Origin: Rhodobacteraceae bacterium M382
GTDB taxonomy: Bacteria > Pseudomonadota > Alphaproteobacteria > Rhodobacterales > Rhodobacteraceae
Direction of reading: 5' to 3'
Assembly (NCBI GenBank): GCA_025141015.1
Contig: CP081098.1
Coordinates: 2,610,501-2,674,500, forward strand
Length of the DNA: 64,000 nucleotides
Positions within the stretch are counted from its first letter, which is position 1. Each line of letters starts with the position of its first letter. The notes beneath the pieces are model-generated. The model was not told where the DNA came from. It searched no databases and saw only the letters and a list, made by a program, of their open reading frames with translations. The position numbers were made by a program, and so were the translations under genes. Positions 17,021 through 26,248 of this stretch are shown here, piece by piece.

Positions 17021-18676
17021 ATGAACGAATATTATGAACTGGGCAATTACAGTTGCCCTGTGACCACCCAATCAACCAAGGCCCAACTGTGGTTTGATCG
17101 CGGCCTGATCTGGACGTATGGGTACAATCACGAAGAAGCCGTGCGCTGTTTTCAAAAAGCGCTGGAACATGATCCCGAATGCGCGATGGCCCATTGGGGC
17201 GTCGCCTATTCCGCCGGACCCAATTACAATATGCCCTGGCAGCTGTTTGACGCCGAAGGGCGTGCGACGGCGCTGGCGACTTCGTATGACGCAACGCAGG
17301 CGGCGCTCTCTTGCTTGGACGGGTGCACTGAGGCCGAAGTGGCGCTGATCCGTGCCCTGCCCGCCCGCTATCCCCAACGCGAACTTGTCGAAGACATGCA
17401 CCCCTGGAACCATGATTTTGCCGATGCGATGCGTGCGGCATTTGCCAAGGTGCCCGACCACCTGGACCTGCGCACGGTCTATGCCGAAAGCCTGCTCAAC
17501 CTGACCCCCTGGCAAATGTGGGATCTGAAAACGGGTGAACCAGCCAAAGGTGCCGCCACGGTAGAGGCGCAGGACGTCATGGAAACGGCCATGGCCCAGG
17601 ATCCGGACGCCATGGCCCATCCCGGCCTGCTGCATCTCTATGTACATTTGATGGAGATGTCGCCGACACCGGAAAAAGCTCTCAAGGCCGGGGATATTCT
17701 TCGCACACTGGTCCCAGACGCTGGCCACCTGGTCCATATGCCCACTCATATCGATGTGCAGTGCGGTCATTTTCACAACGTCGTGTATTGGAATCAAAAA
17801 GCCATCGAGGCGGACCTGAAGTATTATGCCCGCGAAGGCGCGTTCAACATTTACACCGGCTATCGTCAACACAATTACCACTTCGTCATCTATGGCGCAT
17901 TGTTTCTGGGACAGATGGGCCCGGCGTTGCAGGCCAATCAAGGGATGTGGGACACCACGCCCATCGAGATGTTGCAGGTCGAAAGCCCGCCGATGGCCGA
18001 TTATTTCGAAAGCTATATGTCCATGGGACCGCATATTCTGATCCGGTTTGGGCGGTGGCAGGAGTGCATCGCACTGGAGCTGCCCAAAGACCCGGATTTG
18101 TTCTGCACCCTGACTGCCACGGTCCATTATGCCCGCGCCATCGGATATGCCGCCACCGGATGCGTCGCCGAGGCCGAAGCCGAAGAGGCGTTGTTTCTGG
18201 CGTCCAAGGCCCGCGTGCCAGACACCCGCCTCCTGCACAACAACTGTGTTTCGGATCTGCTTGAAATCGCGACACAAATGCTGCGTGGCGAGATCGAGTA
18301 CCGCAAGGGAAATCATGACGTCGCCTATGCGCATCTGCGTAAATCTGTCGAACTGGACGACACGTTGCCGTATGACGAACCTTGGGGGTGGATGCAGCCG
18401 ACACGCCACGCGTTGGGTGCGCTTCTGTTCGAACAGGGACGCGTCGCAGAGGCAGAAGCCGTCTACCGCGAAGATCTGGGGCTGGGTGGCAGCCTGTCTC
18501 GGGCATCCATTCATCCCGATAATGTATGGTCTCTCAAAGGGTTGCACGACTGTCTTGTGGCACGCGGCGACACGATTGAATTGCCTCAAATCAAACAGCG
18601 TCTGGATCTGGCACAGTCTCGGGCCGATGCTGGTATCCGGGCTTCGTGCGGCTGCGCGCAGGTTGCCATGACGTAA
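17021..18676 (+). CDS. Tetratricopeptide repeat protein (TTC38-like)
   Basis: Soluble protein of 551 residues with helical repeats: WFDRGLIWTYGYNHEEAVRCFQKALEHDPECAMAHWGVAYSAGPNYN near the N terminus and HVDVxxGHF-like central part (HMPTHIDVQCGHFHNVVYWNQKAIEADLKY, about 247-276). The C-terminal repeats ARAIGYAATGCVAEAEAEEALF and ALLFEQGRVAEAEAVYREDL are recognisable TPRs. No signal peptide. Such proteins resemble the TTC38 family; function unknown. ATG at 17021 is preceded by GGGGGA at seven bases; the in-frame GTG at 17006 lies within that site. The C terminus has an ASCGCA cysteine pair. Confidence 0.8.
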   Translation: MNEYYELGNYSCPVTTQSTKAQLWFDRGLIWTYGYNHEEAVRCFQKALEHDPECAMAHWGVAYSAGPNYNMPWQLFDAEGRATALATSYDATQAALSCLDGCTEAEVALIRALPARYPQRELVEDMHPWNHDFADAMRAAFAKVPDHLDLRTVYAESLLNLTPWQMWDLKTGEPAKGAATVEAQDVMETAMAQDPDAMAHPGLLHLYVHLMEMSPTPEKALKAGDILRTLVPDAGHLVHMPTHIDVQCGHFHNVVYWNQKAIEADLKYYAREGAFNIYTGYRQHNYHFVIYGALFLGQMGPALQANQGMWDTTPIEMLQVESPPMADYFESYMSMGPHILIRFGRWQECIALELPKDPDLFCTLTATVHYARAIGYAATGCVAEAEAEEALFLASKARVPDTRLLHNNCVSDLLEIATQMLRGEIEYRKGNHDVAYAHLRKSVELDDTLPYDEPWGWMQPTRHALGALLFEQGRVAEAEAVYREDLGLGGSLSRASIHPDNVWSLKGLHDCLVARGDTIELPQIKQRLDLAQSRADAGIRASCGCAQVAMT

Positions 18677-18766
18677 GGACCCCAAAAGCCCGAGGGACAA
18701 TTTCCTTGCCGAAAGCCACGGCTTGCTCATAACATGGTTGTGAGCGTCTTATTAGGGACTTTCAAT

Positions 18767-19582
18767 ATGTTAGCTATTTCAACCTTACGACGTGTCGCAC
18801 TTGGTGTTGTGTTCGCGCTTCCATTTGCCACTGCATTGCCAGCTGAAACGGCAGACAATACCGGTCCGGCCGACGATCCGATCGACGCCCAGGCGCGCGA
18901 CCTGATCCAGGCGGCAACCGATTTTCTCTCCAACCAGGACAAGCTGCAGGTCAATTGGTTCGTGACCTATGACACCGTTGTCGATGGCCGCGAGAAACTG
19001 ACCGATGTCCGAAGCGGCTTCACCTTTCTTTCCCGGTCAGAAGGGTTTGTTTCCGCAACGGAAAATGGGCTCAAGAGCCGGGATTTCTATTTTGATGGAG
19101 CCGCATTTTACATCGTTGATCCGGATGCAAATTCCTATGTTCTGGCCCCGTTCGAAGGGTCGTATGAAGATCTGATTGTCCGCATTCGCGACGAATACGA
19201 TATGGCGCTACCGATCTGGTCCATTCTTTCGAACCGGTCCAAGGGTGAATGGCTCGAATCCGCCGAAAGCGCCGCCTATCTGGGCGTGACCCGGATTGCC
19301 GGTCGCGAAGTCCATCATATCGCCGCGTCCAACTATGATCACGACTGGCAGCTGTGGATTTCGACCGATGCAGAGCGCCCCGAGCTGGTCATGCTGGTTG
19401 GCACCGATCCCTACCAACAGGGATGGCCGCAATACCGGGTGTATTTCCACGACTGGGTGTTTGACCCGGATTATGATCCCAATGTCTTCGCCTACACACC
19501 GGACGAAGACGCAAGCCGCATGGCCTGGCCAAAACCTGTCCTTGATGATGCAAATTCCGGTCCGCAAGAGGGAGACGAGTGA
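18767..19582 (+). CDS. DUF2092 exported protein
   Basis: Protein of 271 residues with a signal peptide (LRRVALGVVFALPFATALPAETA). The mature part begins DARDLIQAATDFLSNQDKLQVNWFVTYDTVVDG-like sequence, diagnostic of DUF2092, predicted to have a LolA/LppX-like beta fold that could bind lipid or another hydrophobic ligand in the periplasm. ATG at 18767 has AGGGA eight bases upstream; an ATG at 18734 would add eleven residues before the signal. Its stop overlaps the start of the next gene (TGATG), so the two secreted proteins are probably made together. Confidence 0.8.
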   Translation: MLAISTLRRVALGVVFALPFATALPAETADNTGPADDPIDAQARDLIQAATDFLSNQDKLQVNWFVTYDTVVDGREKLTDVRSGFTFLSRSEGFVSATENGLKSRDFYFDGAAFYIVDPDANSYVLAPFEGSYEDLIVRIRDEYDMALPIWSILSNRSKGEWLESAESAAYLGVTRIAGREVHHIAASNYDHDWQLWISTDAERPELVMLVGTDPYQQGWPQYRVYFHDWVFDPDYDPNVFAYTPDEDASRMAWPKPVLDDANSGPQEGDE

Positions 19583-20772
19583 TGTTCAGGTCATTAAAGC
19601 AAGCATTCCTCGGATTGGTGATCATGGCTCTGGCCATTGGTACCTCGCCCGAAAGCGTAATTCGGCTGGCTCCGTCCGCAGATTGGGCCGAAGCCCGGGG
19701 TGGGCACGGTCGCGCCGGTGGATTTTCCGGTGGCGGTGCACGCAGCCGGCCTTCTGGCGGAGCACGGTCCCGTCCCGCAACGTCACGTCCGTCCAACCGT
19801 GCAACGCGCCCGGCCACAAGCCGACCCAGCACACGGCCTGCAACCAGCCGGCCCAGCACCCGTCCTGCCCAGGCGCGCCCCGCGCCCAGCCGTCCCAGTG
19901 CGGGAACCCGGCCAAACCGACCCGAAGCCGGCACCCGTCCCAGCAATCGGCCTGCCGGTGCCAGACCGCCAGGGTCTCGTCCACCGGGTTCACGCCCACC
20001 AGGGTCACGTCCACCAGGCGCAGCACATCGCCCCGGTGCCCGTCCGCCCGGACACCGCCCGCCCGGTACGCGCCCACCCGGCGTGCGCCCCCCTATTCAC
20101 CGGCCGCCAGGATATCGCCCTCCGAGATATCGTCCGCCCGGATATCGCCCGCCTTATTACCGGCCACCGTATTACCGTCCGCCGCACAGCCATTGGGGAC
20201 CCTACCATTATAACCCCAGCTGGGGCTGGTTCTTTACAGCGGCGATCGTCGGTTCGACCTTGGTCTATGCCTCGAATCTGCCCGAAGACCAGGACTGTCA
20301 AAAGGTTCAGGATGGCGGAGAGACGCTGTATCAATGTGACGGTGTTCTGTACCGGTCGACCTACTATCAGGACGAACAAGTCTATGAGATCGTGTCCGAC
20401 GCACCGGGAGAAAAAGCTGCGGAACCGACCTCGGTCATTGGTCTGTCTCTGACGGAACCCATGACTCGTGGGGCGGTCGTGCGCTCGTTGCAGATGGCCC
20501 TGACCGAAGCCGGATATGACACCGGCGGTACAGATGGCGTCTTTGGCAGCGGAACTGAAACCGCACTTCAGTGGTTCCAGTATGATTATGAACTGGAGCC
20601 AACCGGGTTCGTCGATCAGATGACAGCCTACAAGCTGGGGCTGGCCGAAGCTCCTCCCGAAGCGGCTGAACCAACCACACCTGCACCTGCAACTGCTCCG
20701 GCAACACCAGAAACGCCAACAACGGTTGAAGAGCCTGCGGCTGTCGAAGACACCGCCCCTGCGCAGGACTAA
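19582..20772 (+). CDS. Exported Pro/Arg-rich protein with C-terminal peptidoglycan-binding domain
   Basis: Protein of 396 residues. After a signal-like N terminus comes GGHGRAGGFSGGGARSRP, then about 140 residues of low-complexity Pro, Arg, Ser, Gly and Tyr, including tandem GSRPP and RPPGYRPP units. Next is a hydrophobic stretch (WGWFFTAAIVGSTLVYA), a Cys-containing segment (DCQKVQDGGETLYQC) and a PG_binding_1-like domain (about 295-355: RSLQMALTEAGYDTGGTDGVFG, ALQWFQ). The tail is rich in Ala, Pro, Thr and Glu. GGAGA precedes ATG 19582 by six bases. A cell-wall-anchored, positively charged surface protein is inferred. Confidence 0.75.
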   Translation: MFRSLKQAFLGLVIMALAIGTSPESVIRLAPSADWAEARGGHGRAGGFSGGGARSRPSGGARSRPATSRPSNRATRPATSRPSTRPATSRPSTRPAQARPAPSRPSAGTRPNRPEAGTRPSNRPAGARPPGSRPPGSRPPGSRPPGAAHRPGARPPGHRPPGTRPPGVRPPIHRPPGYRPPRYRPPGYRPPYYRPPYYRPPHSHWGPYHYNPSWGWFFTAAIVGSTLVYASNLPEDQDCQKVQDGGETLYQCDGVLYRSTYYQDEQVYEIVSDAPGEKAAEPTSVIGLSLTEPMTRGAVVRSLQMALTEAGYDTGGTDGVFGSGTETALQWFQYDYELEPTGFVDQMTAYKLGLAEAPPEAAEPTTPAPATAPATPETPTTVEEPAAVEDTAPAQD

Positions 20773-20794
20773 AAGTTGGAATTAAAAGACGGAA

Positions 20795-23700
20795 TCAGGC
20801 CTTGGCTTTTGCCTTGGCCTTTTTCTTTGCGGCGACCACTTTTTCAGCAAGATCACGGGCGATGGCGAATGCCCCTTTGATCTTGTCCGCGTCATTGCGC
20901 CAATCGCGCCGCACCACGATCTTGTTCTCTCGCACCTTGGCCAGACCGTTCTGGCCCTGGATGAACTCCACCAGCCCTTCGGGCGACGCGAATTTGTCGT
21001 TGTGGAACTGGATGGTCGCGCCTTTGGGGCCACCGTCCAACTTTGCAATCCCGGCACGTTTGCACATCGCCTTGATCCGCACCACCAACAGCAATGTGTT
21101 GACCTCACGCGGGAGCTTGCCGAACCGGTCAATCAACTCGGCGGCAAAGCCTTCCAATTCGACCTTGGTGGTGAGCGAGCTGAGACGACGGTAAAGACCC
21201 AGACGCACATCCAGATCCGGCACAAAATCGTTGGGGATCAGCACCGGCACGCCCAGATTGATCTGCGGTGCCCATTGATCGTCGGCCTCTGACAGGCCTT
21301 CCATCTCTCCGGCGCGGATCTTGGCAATCGCCTCTTCCAGCATGGATTGATACAGCTCGTACCCCACATCCCGCATCTGGCCGGACTGTTCTTCGCCCAG
21401 CAGATTGCCTGCCCCCCGAATGTCCAGATCCTGAGACGCCAGAGTAAACCCGGCCCCCAACGTGTCGAGCGATCCGAGAACCCGCAGGCGTTTTTCTGCA
21501 GCAGGTGTCAAACGCATCCGCGGTTTGGTGGTCAAATAGGCATAAGCGCGGGTTTTGGATCGCCCCACCCGGCCCCGGATCTGATAAAGCTGCGCCAGGC
21601 CGAACATATCGGCGCGATGCACGATCATCGTGTTGGCGGTTGGAATGTCCAACCCGCTTTCGACAATCGTAGTGGCCAAAAGGATGTCGTATTTCCCGTC
21701 GTAGAACGCGTTCATCCGGTCATCCAATTCCCCGGCGGCCATCTGGCCATGCGCCACCATATACGACAGCTCCGGCAGCTGATCCTTGAGAAACTGTTCG
21801 ATGTCCGGCAGGTCGCTGATGCGCGGCACCACATAAAAACTTTGCCCGCCGCGATAATGTTCCCGCAGCAATGCCTCGCGCAGAGTGATGGCGTCGAATT
21901 CGCTGACATAGGTGCGGATTGCCAACCGATCCACCGGCGGCGTGCCTATGATCGACAGATCGCGAACACCGGTCAGGCTCAGCTGCAGGGTACGCGGGAT
22001 CGGGGTCGCGGTCAGAGTCAACACGTGGATGTCGCTGCGCAACTGTTTCAGCCGTTCCTTGTGCGTGACGCCGAAATGCTGTTCTTCGTCGATGATCAAC
22101 AAGCCGAGGTTCTGGAACCGGATACCTTTGGCCAGCAATGCGTGGGTGCCCACCACGATATCCACTGTGCCCCGTGCCATTCCATCGCGGGTGGCCTGTG
22201 CGTCCTTGGCAGACACAAACCGGCTGAGCTGGCGGACCTCCAGCGGGAACCCCCGGAACCGCTCCATGAAGGATGCCGCATGTTGGCGGGCCAGCAATGT
22301 CGTGGGCGCAATCACCGCAACCTGCAGGCCGGACATGGCCGCAACAAAGGCAGCGCGCATGGCAACTTCGGTCTTGCCGAACCCCACGTCGCCACAGATC
22401 AGCCGGTCCATCGGCTGGCCAGAATGCAAATCCTCCATGACATCATTGATGGCGCGCAGCTGGTCATCGGTCTCTTGATAGGGGAAACGGGCGCTGAATT
22501 CCTCCCACGCATGCGGCGGCGGATCCATGATCGGTGCTTTGCGCAGGGCGCGTTCAGCCGCAATCCGGATCAGCTTGTCCGCCATCTCGCGGATACGTTC
22601 CTTGAGCTTGGCCTTTTTCGCCTGCCAGGCCCCACCGCCCAGTCGATCCAACAGCCCTTCGTCGTGGCCGTATTTGGACAACAGTTCAATGTTCTCGACC
22701 GGTAAATATAGCTTTGAGTGTTCGGCGTATTCCAACAGGATGCATTCATGCGCAGCCCCGGCCGCCGTGACCACTTCGAGCCCTTTGTAGCGCCCGATCC
22801 CGTGGTCCACATGCACCACCAGATCTCCGGGTGTCAGCGATTGGGTTTCGGTCAGGAAATTTTCGGCCTTGCGCCGTTTCCTAGGGGCACGGATCAGGCG
22901 GTCACCCAGCACGTCCTGTTCCGAAATCACCGTCATATCAGGCGCTTCGAACCCATGTTCCAGCGCCCAGACCGCCAGATGCAGACCGGATTTTCCAACC
23001 CGCGTGCCATCACGGATTGCGATGACTTCGGCCAGACCTTCGTCTTCGATCAACCCGGTCAGACGTTCGCGCGCCCCGTCGGAATAAGAGGCGACGACAA
23101 CCGGACCTTTTTGCAGTTTTGCCTTGATATGATCGGCCAAAGCCCCGAACAGGCTGACATTTTCCAACTGGCGTTCGGGAGAGAAGTTGCGCCCGATCCG
23201 CCCGCCTGCATCCACCACGCCCGGACCCGAGGCCTGAGATAGTGGATGAAGCTGAACCACACGTTGGGACGCGGTGACCTGCTCCCACGCCGCATCATCC
23301 AGATACAGCAAGTCCGGCGGCACCGGCTTATAAACTGAATCCATCCGCCCCTTGGCCTGCATGGCGATCTTGCGGGTCTCATATTGATCCGCAATCGTGT
23401 CCCAGCGCGCCAACCGCGCAGGCGTGACCTGATCATCCAGTGTCACGGTCGCCTCTGGCAGGTAATCAAACAGGGTTTCCAGTTCGGCGTGAAAGAATGG
23501 CAACCAATGTTCGATGCCCTGATGTTTACGCCCGGCGCTCACTGCCTCGTACAATGGATCATCTGTGCCGGCGGCTCCGAATTCAACGCGGTAATTCTGG
23601 CGAAACCGGGTGATGGCGCTGTCGTCCAGAATGATTTCGGACACCGGAGCCAATTCAATCTGTTCCAGCTTTTCGGTGGTGCGCTGATTTGCCGGATCGA

Positions 23701-24259
23701 ACCGGCGTGCGCCGTCCAGAATGTCACCGAACAAATCCAACCTGACGGGGCCGCTTTCACCGGGGGGAAAGATGTCGATGATGCCTCCACGCACCGCGTA
23801 ATCCCCCGGCTCCATCACCGTTGGGCTTTGAGTAAAGCCCATGCGGACCAGAAATTTGCGCAGGCCGTCTTCGTCTACCCGATTGCCGACCGTCGCAGAA
23901 AACGCCGCCTCGCGTAGAACATTGCGCGCTGGCACCCGTTGTGTCACAGCATTCAATGTGGTGAGCAGCACGAATTGGGACGGCATTCCATGCACCAATC
24001 CGGCCAGCGTCGCCATGCGCGCCGCCGAAATGTCGGCATTGGGCGACACCCGGTCATAGGGCAGACAATCCCAGCCCGGAAACAGGATCACCGGCATATC
24101 CGGCGCAAAAAACGCCAGCGCGGCACGCATCGCCTCGAGCCGTTTGTCATCGCGCGCCACATGCACGACGGGATTGCCGGATTTGGCAACTTCGCGCAAG
24201 ATCAGACGCGCGTCATACCCTTCGGGGGCACCGCCCATGACTATTCGTGCGGGTTCCAT
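20795..24259 (-). CDS. mfd: Transcription-repair coupling factor
   Basis: DNA translocase of 1154 residues that displaces RNA polymerase stalled at lesions and recruits UvrA. Domain order: UvrB-like N terminus (residues 1-350), the RNA polymerase-binding CarD-like domain (LTPGDLVVHVDHGIGRYKGLE, about 475-495), helicase motifs LICGDVGFGKTEVAMRA (Walker A), LLIIDEEQHFGVTHKERLK (DEEQ box) and LTLTATPIPRTLQLSL, then the C-terminal TRCF domain and a Lys/Ala-rich tail. Length is normal for the family. It is followed on the opposite strand by the end of the Pro/Arg-rich gene. Confidence 0.97.
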   Translation of the reverse strand: MEPARIVMGGAPEGYDARLILREVAKSGNPVVHVARDDKRLEAMRAALAFFAPDMPVILFPGWDCLPYDRVSPNADISAARMATLAGLVHGMPSQFVLLTTLNAVTQRVPARNVLREAAFSATVGNRVDEDGLRKFLVRMGFTQSPTVMEPGDYAVRGGIIDIFPPGESGPVRLDLFGDILDGARRFDPANQRTTEKLEQIELAPVSEIILDDSAITRFRQNYRVEFGAAGTDDPLYEAVSAGRKHQGIEHWLPFFHAELETLFDYLPEATVTLDDQVTPARLARWDTIADQYETRKIAMQAKGRMDSVYKPVPPDLLYLDDAAWEQVTASQRVVQLHPLSQASGPGVVDAGGRIGRNFSPERQLENVSLFGALADHIKAKLQKGPVVVASYSDGARERLTGLIEDEGLAEVIAIRDGTRVGKSGLHLAVWALEHGFEAPDMTVISEQDVLGDRLIRAPRKRRKAENFLTETQSLTPGDLVVHVDHGIGRYKGLEVVTAAGAAHECILLEYAEHSKLYLPVENIELLSKYGHDEGLLDRLGGGAWQAKKAKLKERIREMADKLIRIAAERALRKAPIMDPPPHAWEEFSARFPYQETDDQLRAINDVMEDLHSGQPMDRLICGDVGFGKTEVAMRAAFVAAMSGLQVAVIAPTTLLARQHAASFMERFRGFPLEVRQLSRFVSAKDAQATRDGMARGTVDIVVGTHALLAKGIRFQNLGLLIIDEEQHFGVTHKERLKQLRSDIHVLTLTATPIPRTLQLSLTGVRDLSIIGTPPVDRLAIRTYVSEFDAITLREALLREHYRGGQSFYVVPRISDLPDIEQFLKDQLPELSYMVAHGQMAAGELDDRMNAFYDGKYDILLATTIVESGLDIPTANTMIVHRADMFGLAQLYQIRGRVGRSKTRAYAYLTTKPRMRLTPAAEKRLRVLGSLDTLGAGFTLASQDLDIRGAGNLLGEEQSGQMRDVGYELYQSMLEEAIAKIRAGEMEGLSEADDQWAPQINLGVPVLIPNDFVPDLDVRLGLYRRLSSLTTKVELEGFAAELIDRFGKLPREVNTLLLVVRIKAMCKRAGIAKLDGGPKGATIQFHNDKFASPEGLVEFIQGQNGLAKVRENKIVVRRDWRNDADKIKGAFAIARDLAEKVVAAKKKAKAKAKA

Positions 24260-24288
24260 CGCGCGCTTCCTTTATTGGTCCGTCTCGC

Positions 24289-24813
24289 TCAGCCCAGAAC
24301 ACCGATCGACAGGTTCTGATACATGCCCCACAACGCGGTGACAAAGATCGCCAGTGTTCCGATCATCTGGGTATACAGCCGACACCGCGTCAACCGTTTG
24401 CACAATGCTTCGCCGCGCAAATGCTCTGTTTCAATCAATCGCGCGGTCGACAGATTCAACAGTCCGACCAGCGATAGCGGAAACCCCAGCAGGAACAACG
24501 CCTGAGCAATCTCCAATTCATAGGCAAAACCCAGAACCGCCAACGCTGACAAGATGAAACAGGTCAACCCCATGACCCATAATCCTGATACGCGGCCGAT
24601 ATACAAAAGCCGGTTCACATTGATCCGGGTCAGATCCTCGAGGTCCACCATCGACTGCCCTTCGATGCGGCGTGCCCGCTGCACCAGATCAAAGGGCACA
24701 CCCAGCACCCAATGGCTGGCCGAAGACCACACCACAGCCAGCGCAATCCAGAACCACAGGTTCGAAAAGGATCGCATGTCGATCAACTCAAACAGAGATG
24801 TATACCAGTCCAA
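24289..24813 (-). CDS. Conserved four-helix inner-membrane protein
   Basis: Protein of 174 residues with about four hydrophobic segments: LWFWIALAVVWSSASHWVLG (about 19-38), VSGLWVMGLTCFILSALAVLGFA, AQALFLLGFPLSLVGLL and YTQMIGTLAIFVTALWGMY. Between the first two lies a conserved-looking charged loop (RARRIEGQSMVDLEDLTRINVNRLLYIGR). I recall related Rhodobacteraceae proteins named as a component of the SufBCD complex, but nothing in the sequence or neighbours supports an iron-sulfur role. It is 29 bases upstream of mfd on the same strand and may be cotranscribed. Confidence 0.7.
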   Translation of the reverse strand: MDWYTSLFELIDMRSFSNLWFWIALAVVWSSASHWVLGVPFDLVQRARRIEGQSMVDLEDLTRINVNRLLYIGRVSGLWVMGLTCFILSALAVLGFAYELEIAQALFLLGFPLSLVGLLNLSTARLIETEHLRGEALCKRLTRCRLYTQMIGTLAIFVTALWGMYQNLSIGVLG

Positions 24814-24860
24814 TACAAACGACCCTTCTGCGCGTTCCTCAAATCCCGGTTTTTATCAAC

Positions 24861-24879
24861 GACCCCGGGCGGGTCTTTT
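24861..24879 (+). terminator. Terminator-like hairpin upstream of hemB
   Basis: GACCC (24861-24865) pairs with GGGTC (24871-24875), directly followed by four T residues. No plus-strand gene lies upstream, so it would end a short leader or small RNA before hemB, whose start is 142 bases downstream. The stem is only five base pairs. The rest of the 207-base gap shows only the AAGGAG ribosome site of hemB. Confidence 0.4.
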
Positions 24880-25020
24880 ATCTGTGGCCCCGCCCCGCTT
24901 CACAAGGGGGCATTCAACCGATTTATCGCCAGATTTCATCCCATCGCGGCGTTTGCACCTCTTGTGAGTGACGATTTTCCATGCCACCCAAGAGCAGAAC
25001 GTTCAAGGAGTCTTGCCGCC

Positions 25021-26019
25021 ATGAAACCCACCGTCGCGCCATTTCCCGCAGCCCGCCTGCGTCGGGCCCGCCAAACTGCCGCCATTCGTGGTATGGTTCG
25101 CGAAAATACCCTGACTCCGGACGACCTGATCTGGCCGGTTTTTGTACGTGACGGCGACGGTATCGTGGAACCCGTTGCCTCCATGCCCGGCGTCGTGCGC
25201 CGGTCGGTGGACAAGATCGCGCAGGCCGCCATCGAAGCCCAGGCGTTGGGCATACCCGCGATCTGCCTGTTTCCCTACACGGATCCCAGCCTGAAAACCG
25301 AAGACTGCGCCGAAGCCTGGAACCCCGACAACCTGACCAATCGCGCGATCCGGGCGATCAAACAGGCCGCGCCCGATATTGCGGTGATGACTGACGTGGC
25401 GCTGGATCCCTATAACATCAACGGCCACGACGGGTATGTGGTGGACGGCGAAATCATCAACGATGCCACGGTCGAAGCACTGGTCAAGATGACCCTGGCC
25501 CAGGCGGAGTCGGGGGCGGATATCATTGGGCCCAGCGACATGATGGACGGCCGCATCGGGGCCATGCGTCAGGGGTTGGAGGCCGCGGGTCACCACAACG
25601 TGATGATCCTCTCCTACGCGGCCAAATACGCCAGCGCCTTTTATGGCCCGTTCCGTGACGCCGTCGGTGCCTCGGGCGCGTTGCAGGGGGACAAGAAAAC
25701 CTATCAGATGGACCCGGCCAACACCAACGAGGCCCTGCGCCTGATCGAACGCGATCTGAACGAAGGCACCGATATGGTGATGGTCAAACCGGGTATGCCC
25801 TATCTGGACATCTGTCGCCGCGTCAAAGAGACGTTTGGCGTGCCGACCTTTGCCTATCAGGTGTCCGGTGAATACGCGATGATCCAGGCCGCAGCCCAAA
25901 ACGGGTGGATCGACGGGGAAAAGGTCATGCTGGAAAGCCTGATGTGTTTCAAACGTGCGGGCTGTGACGGCGTTCTAAGCTATTTCGCCCCCGAGGTTGC
26001 CAAGATCCTGAACGGGTAA
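25021..26019 (+). CDS. hemB: Delta-aminolevulinic acid dehydratase (porphobilinogen synthase)
   Basis: HemB condenses two aminolevulinate molecules into porphobilinogen for haem, cobalamin and bacteriochlorophyll. The 332-residue protein contains both Schiff-base lysine regions (MILSYAAKYASAFYGPFRD and MVMVKPGMPYLDI). The metal-site segment reads DVALDPYNINGHDGY, with Ala and Asp where zinc enzymes have Cys, so it belongs to the magnesium or metal-independent class. ATG at 25021 follows AAGGAG with ten bases between. Upstream in-frame sequence is not conserved. Confidence 0.96.
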   Translation: MKPTVAPFPAARLRRARQTAAIRGMVRENTLTPDDLIWPVFVRDGDGIVEPVASMPGVVRRSVDKIAQAAIEAQALGIPAICLFPYTDPSLKTEDCAEAWNPDNLTNRAIRAIKQAAPDIAVMTDVALDPYNINGHDGYVVDGEIINDATVEALVKMTLAQAESGADIIGPSDMMDGRIGAMRQGLEAAGHHNVMILSYAAKYASAFYGPFRDAVGASGALQGDKKTYQMDPANTNEALRLIERDLNEGTDMVMVKPGMPYLDICRRVKETFGVPTFAYQVSGEYAMIQAAAQNGWIDGEKVMLESLMCFKRAGCDGVLSYFAPEVAKILNG

Positions 26020-26248
26020 CTGGCCCATCCCCGTATCTGCCAGACAACAGCAGCGGTATCACCACCGCCTGCCCCCTTGGTTTCCGGCGGTGGGTTGACC
26101 CTCTCGGCGACACTTCTGCTCCCTGAAATGGCGACAAGCTGCCGATCTGTGTCTGACGTTGCGTGACAGCCCCTGTCATTGCCCCTATAAAGAGGGCGAA
26201 GGCCGGAGCATACCGGTTCAAGAATGGCATGAAGACAGGCAAACAAAC

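Noticed and set aside
17072-18730. 552-codon open frame on the minus strand
   Set aside because: Antisense to the TPR gene, which has clear repeats and a good ribosome site; the opposite frame shows no family features.
21347-22705. 452-codon open frame on the plus strand
   Set aside because: It lies fully antisense to mfd, its composition mirrors that gene's codons, and no domain is seen.
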